A DNA stretch of 64,000 nt from Bacteroidota bacterium (GCA_026224775.1 JAMFRP010000041.1:1-64000); one strand, 5' to 3'; positions 32,950 through 42,553 are shown, counted from the first letter of the stretch. The notes: a model not told the origin generated them from the letters alone. A program made the numbers and translations.

Positions 32950-33921
32950 ATGATCAAATACATTGAAACTTTAGCACATGGGATAAACACCTGGGGATTC
33001 CCGGCCATAATCCTGCTACTCGGCGTAATAGAATTTTCGCTGGGCCTTTATGAAAAAAAATGGACAAAAAATGAGAGCCTGCTTAATATTTTCAGCTTTG
33101 TTTTCCCTCCCATTATTCTTTATCCGGTTATAGCATACCTGGGCCTTAAATTTTTACCGGGTGTAATACCACAGTATAAAAACATATTCGCGTGGGTGCC
33201 TTTTATATGGGGCTTTATTACTATAGCCATCGCTGATGATCTTACACAATACTGGTATCACCGGTTGCATCATCAAATACCATTTTTATGGCGTTTCCAC
33301 CGCACACATCACTCGGCGCCGTACATGGGTATGGCAATGGCCAGCAGGCAAAATATCATTTATACCTTCCTGTTTTCGCAGATCTACCTCACCACTATTT
33401 TAATATATCTGGGGTTAGGCTACCCTGCAATATTCGTTAGCGCTTTAAAAATACTCATCACCGTTTTTGCTCACTCGAGCATTAAGTGGGATAAGCCTTT
33501 GTATAAATATAAAGTACTGCATCCGGTAGCATGGGTGCTGGAGAGGTTCATATCCACCCCGGCAACGCATCATGCCCATCACTCAAGTTCTACAGATGAT
33601 GGTGTGGGTTATTACAAAGGCAACTTTGGCAATATGTTTTTTTTATGGGATGTGATTTTCGGTACCGCGCATATATCAAGGCAATACCCCGAAGCATATG
33701 GCATCTCGCATTACGAGGGCGATGAATGGTATGCGCAACTATTCTGGCCCATATTCAAATCCAGCCGGGAAGGCAGCGAACTGGCTAAAAGCGGCCCCGC
33801 TGTACGCGAAGATATACCAGTAAAAAAAACGTCGTTGGATGACTATAAGATCAAACCGATAAAATCGCAGCGACTGATCTATTCACTTACCAAAGAATCT
33901 ATTTCAAACCCAAATAGATGA
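32950..33921 (+). CDS. Sterol desaturase / fatty acid hydroxylase family membrane protein (copy 2)
   Basis: 323 residues, a close paralog of the gene at 401-1360 along its whole length, with the same His clusters (HRLHH, HRTHHS, HHAHHSS) and the shared segment DDGVGYYKGNFGNMFFLWD. Multi-pass membrane di-iron enzyme of unknown substrate. The stop overlaps the ATG of the first sulfatase (ATGA), so the two are coupled. I infer that it modifies a lipid or steroid-like sulfate ester handled with the sulfatases, or the freed alcohol. Confidence 0.85.
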   Translation: MIKYIETLAHGINTWGFPAIILLLGVIEFSLGLYEKKWTKNESLLNIFSFVFPPIILYPVIAYLGLKFLPGVIPQYKNIFAWVPFIWGFITIAIADDLTQYWYHRLHHQIPFLWRFHRTHHSAPYMGMAMASRQNIIYTFLFSQIYLTTILIYLGLGYPAIFVSALKILITVFAHSSIKWDKPLYKYKVLHPVAWVLERFISTPATHHAHHSSSTDDGVGYYKGNFGNMFFLWDVIFGTAHISRQYPEAYGISHYEGDEWYAQLFWPIFKSSREGSELAKSGPAVREDIPVKKTSLDDYKIKPIKSQRLIYSLTKESISNPNR

Positions 33922-36203
33922 AGCATATCACAATTTCAAGTAGGAAGATAGTCTTCCTTACCGCTACGCTATTCATATTGGCACAGGCTGCATTTGCGCA
34001 GCATGACCCCAAACCGGTATTCCAGGGTAAGATCGGGAAAACAGTAGATGAAACCACAGAATGGTATCCGGAAGCAAAAAAAGCACCCAAAGGCGCACCG
34101 AACGTAATTTGGCTTTTGCTGGATGATGTAGGCTTTGGCGCGTCCAGTACCTTCGGCGGTTTAATCAGCACGCCAACGTTTGATAGTTTGGCGGCAAATG
34201 GTTTGCGCTATACCAACTTTCATACTACTGGTATTTGCGCGCCGTCGCGTGCTGCACTGCTTACCGGCCGTAACCACCATGCGGTACATATGGGGCTGTT
34301 TACCTTCACGGCTATCGGCACACCGGGTTACGATGGCAGGATCCCATTTGAAACAGGTACAGTTGCTGAAATACTCAAAGAAAACGGTTACAATACTTTT
34401 GCTGTTGGCAAATGGAACTTAACACCAACCGCTGAAGAAACCCAGGCTGGGCCATTTAACCGCTGGCCTACAGGCCGTGGGTTTGAGCATTTCTACGGAT
34501 TCTTAGAAGCGGAAACCGATGAATGGCACCCACAATTATGGGAAGAGAACCAAAAAATTGAACGGGATACAAACCCCAAACATTTAAATGAGCTTTTAAT
34601 TGATAAAACGATCAATTACATTGCCAATCAAAAATCGAGTCAACCTGACAAACCATTTTTCATATACCTGGCACCGGGAGCAACGCATGACCCCCATCAG
34701 GCACCAAAAGAATGGATAGATAAATATAAAGGTAAATTTGATGGCGGATGGGATAAATACAGAGCTGAAGTTTTCGCGAATCAACAAAAACTGGGTTTGA
34801 TCCCAAAAGGCACTGTGTTGCCTCCGCGTGACCCAAGAGTAAAAGCATGGGACTCGCTATCAGTTGATGAGAAGCATATATTTTCCCGCTTTATGGAAGT
34901 GTACGCAGGCTACCTGAGTTATACCGATGATCAGATTGCGCGTCTTATTCATTATTTGAAAGACATTGGTCAATTGGATAATACGGTGATCTATGTAATG
35001 ATTGGCGACAACGGAGCCAGCAAAGAAGGTTCTGACAGGGGTAGCAGCATTGGGGATAAAGTGCTTATTGATGGCAAACAGGACCTGAGCTATCTAATCA
35101 AACAATACGACAAGCTAGGATCGGAATATGCTGCTTCAAACTATCCATTAGGCTGGGCGCAGGCAGCAAATACACCCTTCAGGGAGTGGAAGCAGGATGC
35201 GAATGCCGAAGGCGGAACGCATAACCCACTCATTCTTTTTTATCCCAACGGGATTAAAGATAAAGGCGGCGTACGTTTTCAATACACGCACCTTATTGAC
35301 CTCTTACCCACAACTATTGATTTAACAGGAGCTAAGTTACCTGATACCATTAATGGGTATAAACAAGAACCTTTACAGGGAACAAGCTTTGCTTATTCTA
35401 TTGATAATGCAAAGGCAGCATCCAAACACACATTGCAGTATTATGAGATTGCCGGTAGCCGGTCTATCTACAAAGACGGATGGAAAGCAGAGGCTTACCA
35501 CAACTTGGGCGGGGATTTTGACAAAGATGAATGGGAACTATATCATTTAGATAAGGACTGGACAGAATCAAAAAATCTGGCCGTTGCTAATCCACAAAAA
35601 CTAAACGACCTAAAAGAGGTATTTGACTCCATTGCCATTAAATACAATGTGTATCCGCTAAAGGAGTTGATGGGTAAAACTAATAAGCTCATACCATCAT
35701 CTGCAAAAAAAAGCGTGACAATATATAACGGGATTTCACAATTAGTTACAGCACCTATTAACCTGGCCTTTCAATCTTTTACCGCGATAGCTTATACGAC
35801 TATACCACAGAATGGGGCAGAGGGTGTATTATTCGCCGGTGGAGGAAGATTTGGCGGGATAAGCTTCTTTATCCAAAACAACAAATTGCATTTTGTTCAA
35901 AATGACGGTGTCTCAGATCCAATAGATGTAGTAAGCGAAAATCCGTTAAAACCGGGCAAGGCAATATTAAAAGCCGAGTTTATTCGCAAAGGGGTATTTG
36001 GCCCTACCGGAACTATCAACCTGTATGTAAACGATGAGAAAGTTGCCACGGGCGAATTAAAATTAAAAAGGGGAATCCTTTATTTTAATCTGAATGATGG
36101 CTTTGATGTTGGCAAGGATTCTAATACAGAAGTTAGCCCCACTTACAAAGTACCCTTCACGTTTACCGGCGATTTAACTAAAGTAACATTTGAAACGCAT
36201 TAA
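33918..36203 (+). CDS. Arylsulfatase-type sulfatase, with extra C-terminal domain
   Basis: 761 residues: signal peptide (to AAFAQ), a sulfatase domain with metal-binding LLLDDVGFG (about 67-75), the formylglycine site C107-A-P-S-R followed by AALLTGR, and a second metal site in MIGDNGASKEG. About 150 further residues (from about 605) form a beta-rich domain not present in the neighbour. It hydrolyses sulfate esters in the periplasm or outside; the Cys must be converted to formylglycine, and a converting enzyme is encoded at 38379. Coupled to the desaturase upstream and 18 bases before the second sulfatase. Confidence 0.93.
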   Translation: MKHITISSRKIVFLTATLFILAQAAFAQHDPKPVFQGKIGKTVDETTEWYPEAKKAPKGAPNVIWLLLDDVGFGASSTFGGLISTPTFDSLAANGLRYTNFHTTGICAPSRAALLTGRNHHAVHMGLFTFTAIGTPGYDGRIPFETGTVAEILKENGYNTFAVGKWNLTPTAEETQAGPFNRWPTGRGFEHFYGFLEAETDEWHPQLWEENQKIERDTNPKHLNELLIDKTINYIANQKSSQPDKPFFIYLAPGATHDPHQAPKEWIDKYKGKFDGGWDKYRAEVFANQQKLGLIPKGTVLPPRDPRVKAWDSLSVDEKHIFSRFMEVYAGYLSYTDDQIARLIHYLKDIGQLDNTVIYVMIGDNGASKEGSDRGSSIGDKVLIDGKQDLSYLIKQYDKLGSEYAASNYPLGWAQAANTPFREWKQDANAEGGTHNPLILFYPNGIKDKGGVRFQYTHLIDLLPTTIDLTGAKLPDTINGYKQEPLQGTSFAYSIDNAKAASKHTLQYYEIAGSRSIYKDGWKAEAYHNLGGDFDKDEWELYHLDKDWTESKNLAVANPQKLNDLKEVFDSIAIKYNVYPLKELMGKTNKLIPSSAKKSVTIYNGISQLVTAPINLAFQSFTAIAYTTIPQNGAEGVLFAGGGRFGGISFFIQNNKLHFVQNDGVSDPIDVVSENPLKPGKAILKAEFIRKGVFGPTGTINLYVNDEKVATGELKLKRGILYFNLNDGFDVGKDSNTEVSPTYKVPFTFTGDLTKVTFETH

Positions 36204-36221
36204 AAATAAAACCTTAGAAAA

Positions 36222-38120
36222 ATGAAAAAAACAATTGTAGCATTCCTGCTGATTACGGGATCCGTATCGCAGTTAGCCAGGGCTCAAAACATCACGCAGC
36301 AACAACAACCCTTTAAAGGTGTTATTGGCAGAACATTGGCGGAGTCCAAAGAATCTTGGACAGATCAAATCAAAGCGCCAAAAGGCGCGCCCAATGTAGT
36401 TTGGATAATTCTTGACGATGTGGGCTTTGGCGCATCAAGCACATTTGGCGGGGTAATAAATACGCCCACATTTGATAGTTTGGCAAATAATGGCTTACGC
36501 TATACCAATTTTCATACCGCCGCTATATGCGCCCCAACCAGGGCCGCTTTGCTTACAGGCCGTAACCATCATTACGTGCATATGGGTGGCTTTGCGCATA
36601 CTGTCATGTCAGCCGGATTCCCGGGTTGGGACGGCCGCATACCATCAGACAAAGGAACCGTTGCGGAGATTTTACGCGAGAATGGTTATAACACCTTTGC
36701 TGTTGGCAAATACGGATTAACTCCCGACGAAGATGCTACCGATGCAGGGCCGTTTGACCGCTGGCCGAGCGGCAAGGGCTTTGATCATTTCTTCGGTTTC
36801 CTGGGCTCACAAACCGACCAATATAAACCAGATCTGGTTGAGGACAATGCCCATGTTAAGCCTGACGGCAGGCACTTAAATGAGCAAATAACCGATAAAG
36901 CAATTTCATACATAACCCGTCAGCACCAGGTAGCGCCCAACAAACCGTTCTTCCTGTACTATGCGCCGGGAGCAACCCACGCGCCACACCAGGTATCAAC
37001 AGAATGGAGCGACTTGTATAAAGGTAAATTTGATGGCGGCTGGGACGTGTTCAGAGAGCAGGTTTTTGAAAGACAGAAAAAGTTGGGTATTATTCCGGCT
37101 AACGCGGTATTGCCTGCCCGCAATCCCGACATAAAAGCTTGGAATACTTTAAGCCCTGACGAAAAGAAGCTTTATTCCCGTTTTATGGAAGTTTACGCGG
37201 GTTATTTAACCTATACCGATCATGAAGTTGGGCGTTTAATTGATTACCTAAAACAAAGCGGCCAGTTAGATAACACGCTGGTATTTGTGATCATCGGTGA
37301 TAACGGCGCAAGTAAAGAAGGTACCCTTAACGGGGATATTGATCGCCCGCTTTTTGGTAAGCCACTTAACGAGCAAGAAAATATCCAACATAATTTAGAT
37401 AGGATAGGCGAAATAGGTACTCCGGAAGCCACACAAGGTAACTACCCATTAGGCTGGGCGCAGGCAGCGAATACCCCGTTTAAATACTGGAAACAAGATG
37501 CCAACGCCGAAGGCGGTACACGCAACCCGCTGATCGTATTTTATCCAAAAGGGATTAAAGATAAAGGAGGCATCCGCACCCAATACGGACACGTTAATGA
37601 TGTATTGCCTACAACTTTAGAGTACCTGGGTATTACACCGCCTGAATATATCAGGGGCATTAAGCAGGATACTTTACAAGGCACATCACTGGTTTATTCT
37701 TTTGATCATCCTGATGCACCTTCGCGTCACCGTGTACAGTACTATTATATTTTCGGATCAAGATCAATTTACAAAGATGGCTGGAAGGCTGAGGTTTACC
37801 ACCACCCAAATACAATTGATGAAGGAAACAACACTAGTGGTGCTGCAACCAAGCCTTCTGCCGGTTTTGACAATGAGGTTTGGGAACTATATGACCTGAA
37901 AACCGATTTTAACGAGCGTATCGACCTTGCAAAAAAATACCCTGAAAAACTAAAAGAATTACAGGCATTATTTGATGAGCAGGCCAAAATAAACAATATT
38001 TATCCTTTTATTGATTGGGATGATGTACTTAAACAAAGGATCCATAGAAAGGCAGGTGTTACCCCATCATTCAACATTGGTACACCTCCCGCTGCTACAT
38101 CGCCAAAAACAAATGATTAA
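36222..38120 (+). CDS. Arylsulfatase-type sulfatase
   Basis: 632 residues: signal peptide (to LARAQ), sulfatase domain with IILDDVGFG, the modification site C103-A-P-T-R-AALLTGR (Thr in place of Ser after Pro, a variant often seen in this group) and VIIGDNGASKEG. It is a paralog of the sulfatase before it, without that protein's C-terminal domain. Two paralogs side by side suggest related substrates or a tandem duplication. Confidence 0.93.
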   Translation: MKKTIVAFLLITGSVSQLARAQNITQQQQPFKGVIGRTLAESKESWTDQIKAPKGAPNVVWIILDDVGFGASSTFGGVINTPTFDSLANNGLRYTNFHTAAICAPTRAALLTGRNHHYVHMGGFAHTVMSAGFPGWDGRIPSDKGTVAEILRENGYNTFAVGKYGLTPDEDATDAGPFDRWPSGKGFDHFFGFLGSQTDQYKPDLVEDNAHVKPDGRHLNEQITDKAISYITRQHQVAPNKPFFLYYAPGATHAPHQVSTEWSDLYKGKFDGGWDVFREQVFERQKKLGIIPANAVLPARNPDIKAWNTLSPDEKKLYSRFMEVYAGYLTYTDHEVGRLIDYLKQSGQLDNTLVFVIIGDNGASKEGTLNGDIDRPLFGKPLNEQENIQHNLDRIGEIGTPEATQGNYPLGWAQAANTPFKYWKQDANAEGGTRNPLIVFYPKGIKDKGGIRTQYGHVNDVLPTTLEYLGITPPEYIRGIKQDTLQGTSLVYSFDHPDAPSRHRVQYYYIFGSRSIYKDGWKAEVYHHPNTIDEGNNTSGAATKPSAGFDNEVWELYDLKTDFNERIDLAKKYPEKLKELQALFDEQAKINNIYPFIDWDDVLKQRIHRKAGVTPSFNIGTPPAATSPKTND

Positions 38121-38144
38121 TATTTAAGATAGATTATAATTATA

Positions 38145-38186
38145 ATGCTGCCAGTCTTTATTTTTATAGGCTGGCAGCATTTAATT
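38145..38186 (+). terminator. Hairpin terminator after the sulfatase genes
   Basis: ATGCTGCCAG (38145-38154) and CTGGCAGCAT (38171-38180), 16-base loop, then TTTAATTTT. This separates the sulfatase transcript from the next gene, at least in part. Confidence 0.6.
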
Positions 38187-38201
38187 TTCAAAATTAAGAA
38201 G

Positions 38202-38318
38202 CTGTTTAAAAACATAAACAAATTGTCATTGCGAGGAACGAAGCAATCGCGAACTTGCAAGACCGTTGTTCTACGTGCGATTGCTTCGTTCCTCGCAATG
38301 ACATGGTTTTTTAAACAG
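38202..38318. repeat. REP-like inverted repeat element
   Basis: Perfect 27-bp arms (38224-38250, 38277-38303) with a GTCATTGCGAGGAACG core, flanked by CTGTTTAAAAAC / GTTTTTTAAACAG. A half copy lies at 28333-28356. It falls between the sulfatase and FGE genes; an in-frame extension of the FGE reading frame through it is not believable as protein. Confidence 0.85.
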
Positions 38319-38378
38319 TTGCTAAATAACTATCCAAGTCGAACGTTGTATTCAATATCGGCTAATAAAAACAAAACG

Positions 38379-39524
38379 ATGGTGATTAAAAAAACCTTAA
38401 TACTTAGTCTTTTTCTTAGCGGGATGCTATGGTCTGCTTGTAATCATAAGCAACAGTCCGTTAGTACTACAGTGAGTAAACCACCGGTTGTGCTTAAAAA
38501 AGCCATTTGCTGTGAATCGGGCATCCCTAAACGTTTTGCATCTCTGGAGACGCATCAAGTTAATGTGCCCGATTTAAATCATGATAATTCTCATAAAGGA
38601 ATGATCTGGATAAAAACAGGAACTTTTTTAATGGGAGCCGATAACAAACAGGCTGCGGCAGACGAGTACCCAAAGCATAAAGTTACTGTTGATGGTTTTT
38701 GGATGGATGCTACGGAGGTTACCAATGCCCAATTTGCCCAGTTTGTGAAGGCAACCGGCTATGTAACCACCGCCGAACATAAGCCGGATTGGAACGAGCT
38801 GAAGAAGCAATTACCGCCCGGAACACCAAAACCAGACGATAGCCTATTGGTTGCGGCCTCATTGGTTTTTGATCCGCCTAAACACGCTGTTGATTTAAAT
38901 GATTATAGCCAATGGTGGGCCTGGAAAAAAGGCGCAAACTGGCGACATCCGCAAGGGCCACGGAGCAATATTAAGGGGAAAGATAATTACCCGGTAGTGC
39001 AAATTTCGTGGTATGATGCGGTAGCCTACTCCAAATGGGCAGGCAAGCGTTTACCTACTGAAGCGGAGTGGGAGTGGGCGGCACGTGGCGGCTTGCAAAA
39101 TAACATATACCCGTGGGGAAATGAAGCCATTGATAAGGGCAAACCCAAAGCAAATACCTGGGAAGGCCATTTCCCGGATCAGAATACGCTCCACGATAAA
39201 TTTTATGGGCTTGCGCCGGTAGCATCATTCCCTGCAAATGGTTATGGGCTGTATGATATGGCAGGCAACGTATGGGAATGGTGCGCCGATAACTATGATA
39301 GCAATTACTACAATACCATAGCCAATAATCCGGGTATAAAAAATCCGCAAGGCCCGGCTAAAAGTTATGATCCTGATGAACCCTATGCTAAAAAGCGGGT
39401 GATACGTGGCGGCTCATTTCTGTGTAACAATAGCTATTGCTCAGGCTTTAGGGTAGCCCGGCGCATGAAAAGCTCTGAAGACAGCAGCCTGGAACATTTA
39501 GGATTTAGATGTGTGGCGAATTAA
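38379..39524 (+). CDS. Formylglycine-generating enzyme (SUMF1 family), lipoprotein-type
   Basis: 381 residues from the ATG that starts a lipoprotein signal (KTLILSLFLSGMLWSAC, Cys at about 21). The FGE-sulfatase domain fills the rest: GTFLMGAD, WMDATEVTNAQFAQFV, LPTEAEWEWAARGG, AGNVWEWC and the end RGGSFLCNNSYCSGFRVARR. The pair C349/C354 (C-x4-C) matches the copper-binding active-site pair of true formylglycine-generating enzymes, unlike many family members that lack it. It should mature the two sulfatases before it. The lipoprotein signal places it outside the cytoplasm, which is unusual for sulfatase maturation. Confidence 0.9.
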   Translation: MVIKKTLILSLFLSGMLWSACNHKQQSVSTTVSKPPVVLKKAICCESGIPKRFASLETHQVNVPDLNHDNSHKGMIWIKTGTFLMGADNKQAAADEYPKHKVTVDGFWMDATEVTNAQFAQFVKATGYVTTAEHKPDWNELKKQLPPGTPKPDDSLLVAASLVFDPPKHAVDLNDYSQWWAWKKGANWRHPQGPRSNIKGKDNYPVVQISWYDAVAYSKWAGKRLPTEAEWEWAARGGLQNNIYPWGNEAIDKGKPKANTWEGHFPDQNTLHDKFYGLAPVASFPANGYGLYDMAGNVWEWCADNYDSNYYNTIANNPGIKNPQGPAKSYDPDEPYAKKRVIRGGSFLCNNSYCSGFRVARRMKSSEDSSLEHLGFRCVAN

Positions 39525-39568
39525 ACATGATTAATTCATAAATTTATTGCTGAAAATAAGTTTCAGTT

Positions 39569-40156
39569 ATGACAAAATTAGCCCAGGCATTTAAAGCGTT
39601 TGATAATTATAACCAGAAAGACCCCCATGTATTTGTATGGGGTGATCTTTCTTATCCGCAGGAATACTTTTTAGCGCTAAAACTATATGAGTGGGTGCTG
39701 AAATTAGATCCTAATGCGGATGAAGAGCTTTTGTTAGCATCGCGCAGCCAGCATATCGGTAGATGGGAGATTCCCCGTGAAACTTATCCCGATGGCAGGG
39801 AAGCTTATTTAAAATGGCGCAAAGACCTTGCCTTGTTTCATGCCGAAAAAGCATCATCAATTATGAAAGAAGCAGGATATGATGATGAGCAAATTGCCCG
39901 AGTAAAACAAATTATACTAAAACAAAAGCTAAAGGTTGATGCCGACGTTCAAACGATAGAAAACGCGCTCTGTTTAGTATTTCTTGAATTTCAATATGAA
40001 GATTTCTACCCCAAACATTCGTCCGAAAAAGTAGTAAACATATTGAGGAAATCGTTACTGAAAATGGATAGCCATGGCCATCAGTTTGCACTCGGTTTAA
40101 AATATTCAGAACAAGGCCTGGCCTATATCAGCGAAGCCTTAAATAACATCAAATAA
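39569..40156 (+). CDS. DUF4202 domain protein
   Basis: 195 residues, no signal peptide. The DUF4202 pattern is clear: FKAFDNYNQKDPH at the start, ELLLASRSQHIGRWEIPR with a His in the middle, and YPDGREAYLKWRKDLALFHAEKAS. The fold is helical, HD-like, and the function is unknown. Other members are often found near sulfur or nitrogen assimilation genes (from general knowledge). It is 44 bases after the FGE gene, likely cotranscribed. Confidence 0.85.
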   Translation: MTKLAQAFKAFDNYNQKDPHVFVWGDLSYPQEYFLALKLYEWVLKLDPNADEELLLASRSQHIGRWEIPRETYPDGREAYLKWRKDLALFHAEKASSIMKEAGYDDEQIARVKQIILKQKLKVDADVQTIENALCLVFLEFQYEDFYPKHSSEKVVNILRKSLLKMDSHGHQFALGLKYSEQGLAYISEALNNIK

Positions 40157-40190
40157 AACAAATAATTAAAAACTATTTCGTCAACCACCG

Positions 40191-40276
40191 CGTCATTGCG
40201 AGCGAAGCGTGGCAATCCCAAGCTATGCAGAGCCGCTCTGTAATTAGGGGATTGCCACGCTTCGCTCGCAATGACG
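40191..40276. repeat. REP-like inverted repeat, perfect 28-bp arms
   Basis: Arms at 40191-40218 and 40249-40276 with the core CATTGCGAGCGAAGCGTGG. It lies between the convergent DUF4202 and ClC genes. A half copy is at 6848-6877. Confidence 0.88.
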
Positions 40277-40358
40277 CTTTGTTTTTGTGTTTATCTAAAA
40301 CAGCTTTACGCCTTTTGTAGATTATCCTACATTCCACAAAATAAAGATGCAGGGCCCT

Positions 40359-40400
40359 GCGCGATACCTTTCCCTAGTATAGAGAAAGGAGGAGGATAGC
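40359..40400. repeat. Small hairpin repeat, copy B
   Basis: GCGATACCTTTCCCTAGTAT..GAGAAAGGAGG, same element as 32312-32355. It lies just beyond the end of the ClC gene. Confidence 0.7.
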
Positions 40401-40407
40401 GTTAAAA

Positions 40408-41697
40408 CTACGCTGCATTTGCAATTGGCGCTTTCTGCTGATACACTCCTTTATAACTATATACGGTATAACTGCAAATAAGCTTTGCTGAGTATTTAGC
40501 TATAAAACATGCAAAAATTATTGGTATAAAAAGCACAAAGCCCCCTGTAACCAAGCTGCAGGTTAAAAATACAGATGTTAAAGGCCCGTGTATGGCAGCG
40601 CTCAACGCAGCGGCAGCCCCCACCAACGCGAAGTTTAAAACAATAAGCTGGGTATTGAAAAAGTGATTTAACATTACGGCAAACAGCATTCCCAATATCG
40701 CCCCTACAACTATGCTTGGCGCAAATACACCGCCATCTCCGCCTGCTCCTAATGTAAGCGAAGCTACAAGCGGTTTCAGTATAACCAATGCGGCTAACAA
40801 CAGCGCCAGGCCTAGGGTAAACGTTTGATGATGGATTTGATTTAATAGCTCAGGTATGGCACTATAACTATCCCCATATAATTGTGGGAAGCACATAATG
40901 GATAGTCCCACCAAAATAGCGCCTGCGTTTACTCTTATAAAGTTGTTGTTGATCTTTCCAAACCGGTCTTTAAGAAAAATTACTGTTTTAGTAAAATAAA
41001 CAGAAACGAAGCCTGCTGCTATACTTAGTACAATTAAGTATGGAACTGCATGAAAACTCCAATCGGTTGCCGTAAAATTGAATAATTTATTAGACTTAAA
41101 CAGGAACATAAAGCCCCAGGCCACTAAAGCCGAACAGGCGCAGCTAATGAAGATGGTTTTTGTAAGTTTTTTAGCGATTACTTCAATAGCAAATAAGAAA
41201 CCAGCCAGCGGACTACCAAATAAAGTGGCGACTCCGGCAGCAACACCTGCACAAATCAGTTCAGTTTTGTAAATATTTGCAATGGTTTTCTTGTTGTAAG
41301 CGGCTGCGCCAATAGCAGCGGTTGCTACAACCGTTGATACTTCTACACCGGTAGATCCACCAAAAATTACAGTTAAAAATCCGTTAAAATAATGCGAAGG
41401 GATTTTGTAAGCGGGTAGTTCATCGCGCCGGTTCTCTATCGTTTGGTATATTTCTTTAATACCCTTATTTGCCTTACCCATAAATAAATACTTTCTTAAA
41501 AAGTAGATCGCGGTAATACCTATAGTTGGAAGCAGAACAAATAACAATGGCATATGGCTGACTTTATGAAAAATTTGATCTTCATAAAGTCCGGTTATTT
41601 TCTTTAATGAGTCGGCAAGAAGCACGGAAAGGAAAGCAACGATGATAGATATAAGAATTAACTTAAAATAGTGAAAGCGAATGATGGCTTTTCTCAT
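40408..41697 (-). CDS. ClC-family chloride channel/transporter, variant motifs
   Basis: 429 residues from ATG (a TTG seven codons upstream is less likely), with about ten membrane helices. The gating Glu motif is GGSTGVEVSTVVA in place of the usual GREGP, the GSPLAGFLFAIE helix is typical, and GGDGGVFAPSIVVGAILG matches the GxFxP site. The first filter motif (GSGIP, with its Ser) is not recognisable. Such changes suggest altered anion selectivity, as in fluoride or other ClC branches, but no substrate can be stated. Divergent from a Crp/Fnr gene 149 bases away. Confidence 0.85.
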   Translation of the reverse strand: MRKAIIRFHYFKLILISIIVAFLSVLLADSLKKITGLYEDQIFHKVSHMPLLFVLLPTIGITAIYFLRKYLFMGKANKGIKEIYQTIENRRDELPAYKIPSHYFNGFLTVIFGGSTGVEVSTVVATAAIGAAAYNKKTIANIYKTELICAGVAAGVATLFGSPLAGFLFAIEVIAKKLTKTIFISCACSALVAWGFMFLFKSNKLFNFTATDWSFHAVPYLIVLSIAAGFVSVYFTKTVIFLKDRFGKINNNFIRVNAGAILVGLSIMCFPQLYGDSYSAIPELLNQIHHQTFTLGLALLLAALVILKPLVASLTLGAGGDGGVFAPSIVVGAILGMLFAVMLNHFFNTQLIVLNFALVGAAAALSAAIHGPLTSVFLTCSLVTGGFVLFIPIIFACFIAKYSAKLICSYTVYSYKGVYQQKAPIANAA

Positions 41698-41846
41698 GAT
41701 ATTTAATAATTGCCGCAAAACTAATATAATTGCGAGTTTCTACAATCAAAATAGTGTAATAAATATTGCATGTGCAATGTTTTATTGTATTTTATTAGTA
41801 ATATTGATATTATTGTATGTTGCTTGCAATTTTATACCGATACAAA

Positions 41847-42542
41847 ATGATAAAAAAACAACACCTGTGCGATTTGAATACTTGTTTTCTGTGTACTAAC
41901 TGTTTAAGCGACTGGAAACCTGCGATCGAATCAAACAAACAGAATATTCAGTTAAAAAAAGGACAGCAAATATTTAAGGAAGGGGACCCTGTAACAGGTA
42001 TTTATTTTGTGTACGAAGGAAATATTAAAGCGCATAAAAGATGGGATAGTGAAAAGGAACTGATTGTTAGGTTTGCGAAAAAAGGAGATATTTTGGGCCA
42101 TCTTGGGCTGGAAGGTGATAGGATTTACCCGGTAACGGCTACAGCGATGGAGGCGGCAACCGTTTGTTACCTGCCGATGGAGTTTTTTGAATCCTCGCTA
42201 AAAATAAATAACGGGTTTGCAATAAAGTTGATGCGATTTTTTGCCAGCGAATTACAAAAGTCAGAAAAAAGGATGCGCGATTTGGTGCATATGCCGGTTA
42301 AGGTACGTGTAGCGCAGGCAATCATTACCCTAAAAAATCAATTCGGTATCAACGCCGAAGGTTTTATTGATATTGAATTGGCGAGGCAAGATCTGGCCTC
42401 ATTTTCAGGTGCAGCATACGAATCTCTATTCCGAACTATAAATGACTTTGTTGCTGAAAATATTATAGCAGTTTCCGGGAAAAGTATGACCATCAAAAAT
42501 GAAAATGCGCTTTTACAGCTGATTGCCAAAAGCGAATATTAA
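41847..42542 (+). CDS. Crp/Fnr-family regulator with N-terminal cysteines
   Basis: 231 residues from the chosen ATG. The N-terminus has HLCDLNTCFLCTNCLSDW, four Cys in C-x5-C-x2-C-x2-C order, which could hold an Fe-S cluster as in FNR. A cNMP-type beta-roll follows (about 35-130), then a winged helix-turn-helix (about 150-231) with DLASFSGAAYESLFRTINDF as recognition region. It probably senses oxygen or NO. The ferredoxin and truncated hemoglobin genes directly downstream fit such a role. Confidence 0.88.
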   Translation: MIKKQHLCDLNTCFLCTNCLSDWKPAIESNKQNIQLKKGQQIFKEGDPVTGIYFVYEGNIKAHKRWDSEKELIVRFAKKGDILGHLGLEGDRIYPVTATAMEAATVCYLPMEFFESSLKINNGFAIKLMRFFASELQKSEKRMRDLVHMPVKVRVAQAIITLKNQFGINAEGFIDIELARQDLASFSGAAYESLFRTINDFVAENIIAVSGKSMTIKNENALLQLIAKSEY

Positions 42543-42553
42543 TAACGATTGCC

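Noticed and set aside
38145..38378. N-terminal extension of the FGE gene
   Set aside because: It runs through a terminator hairpin and a REP-like element; the ATG at 38379 starts a proper lipoprotein signal.
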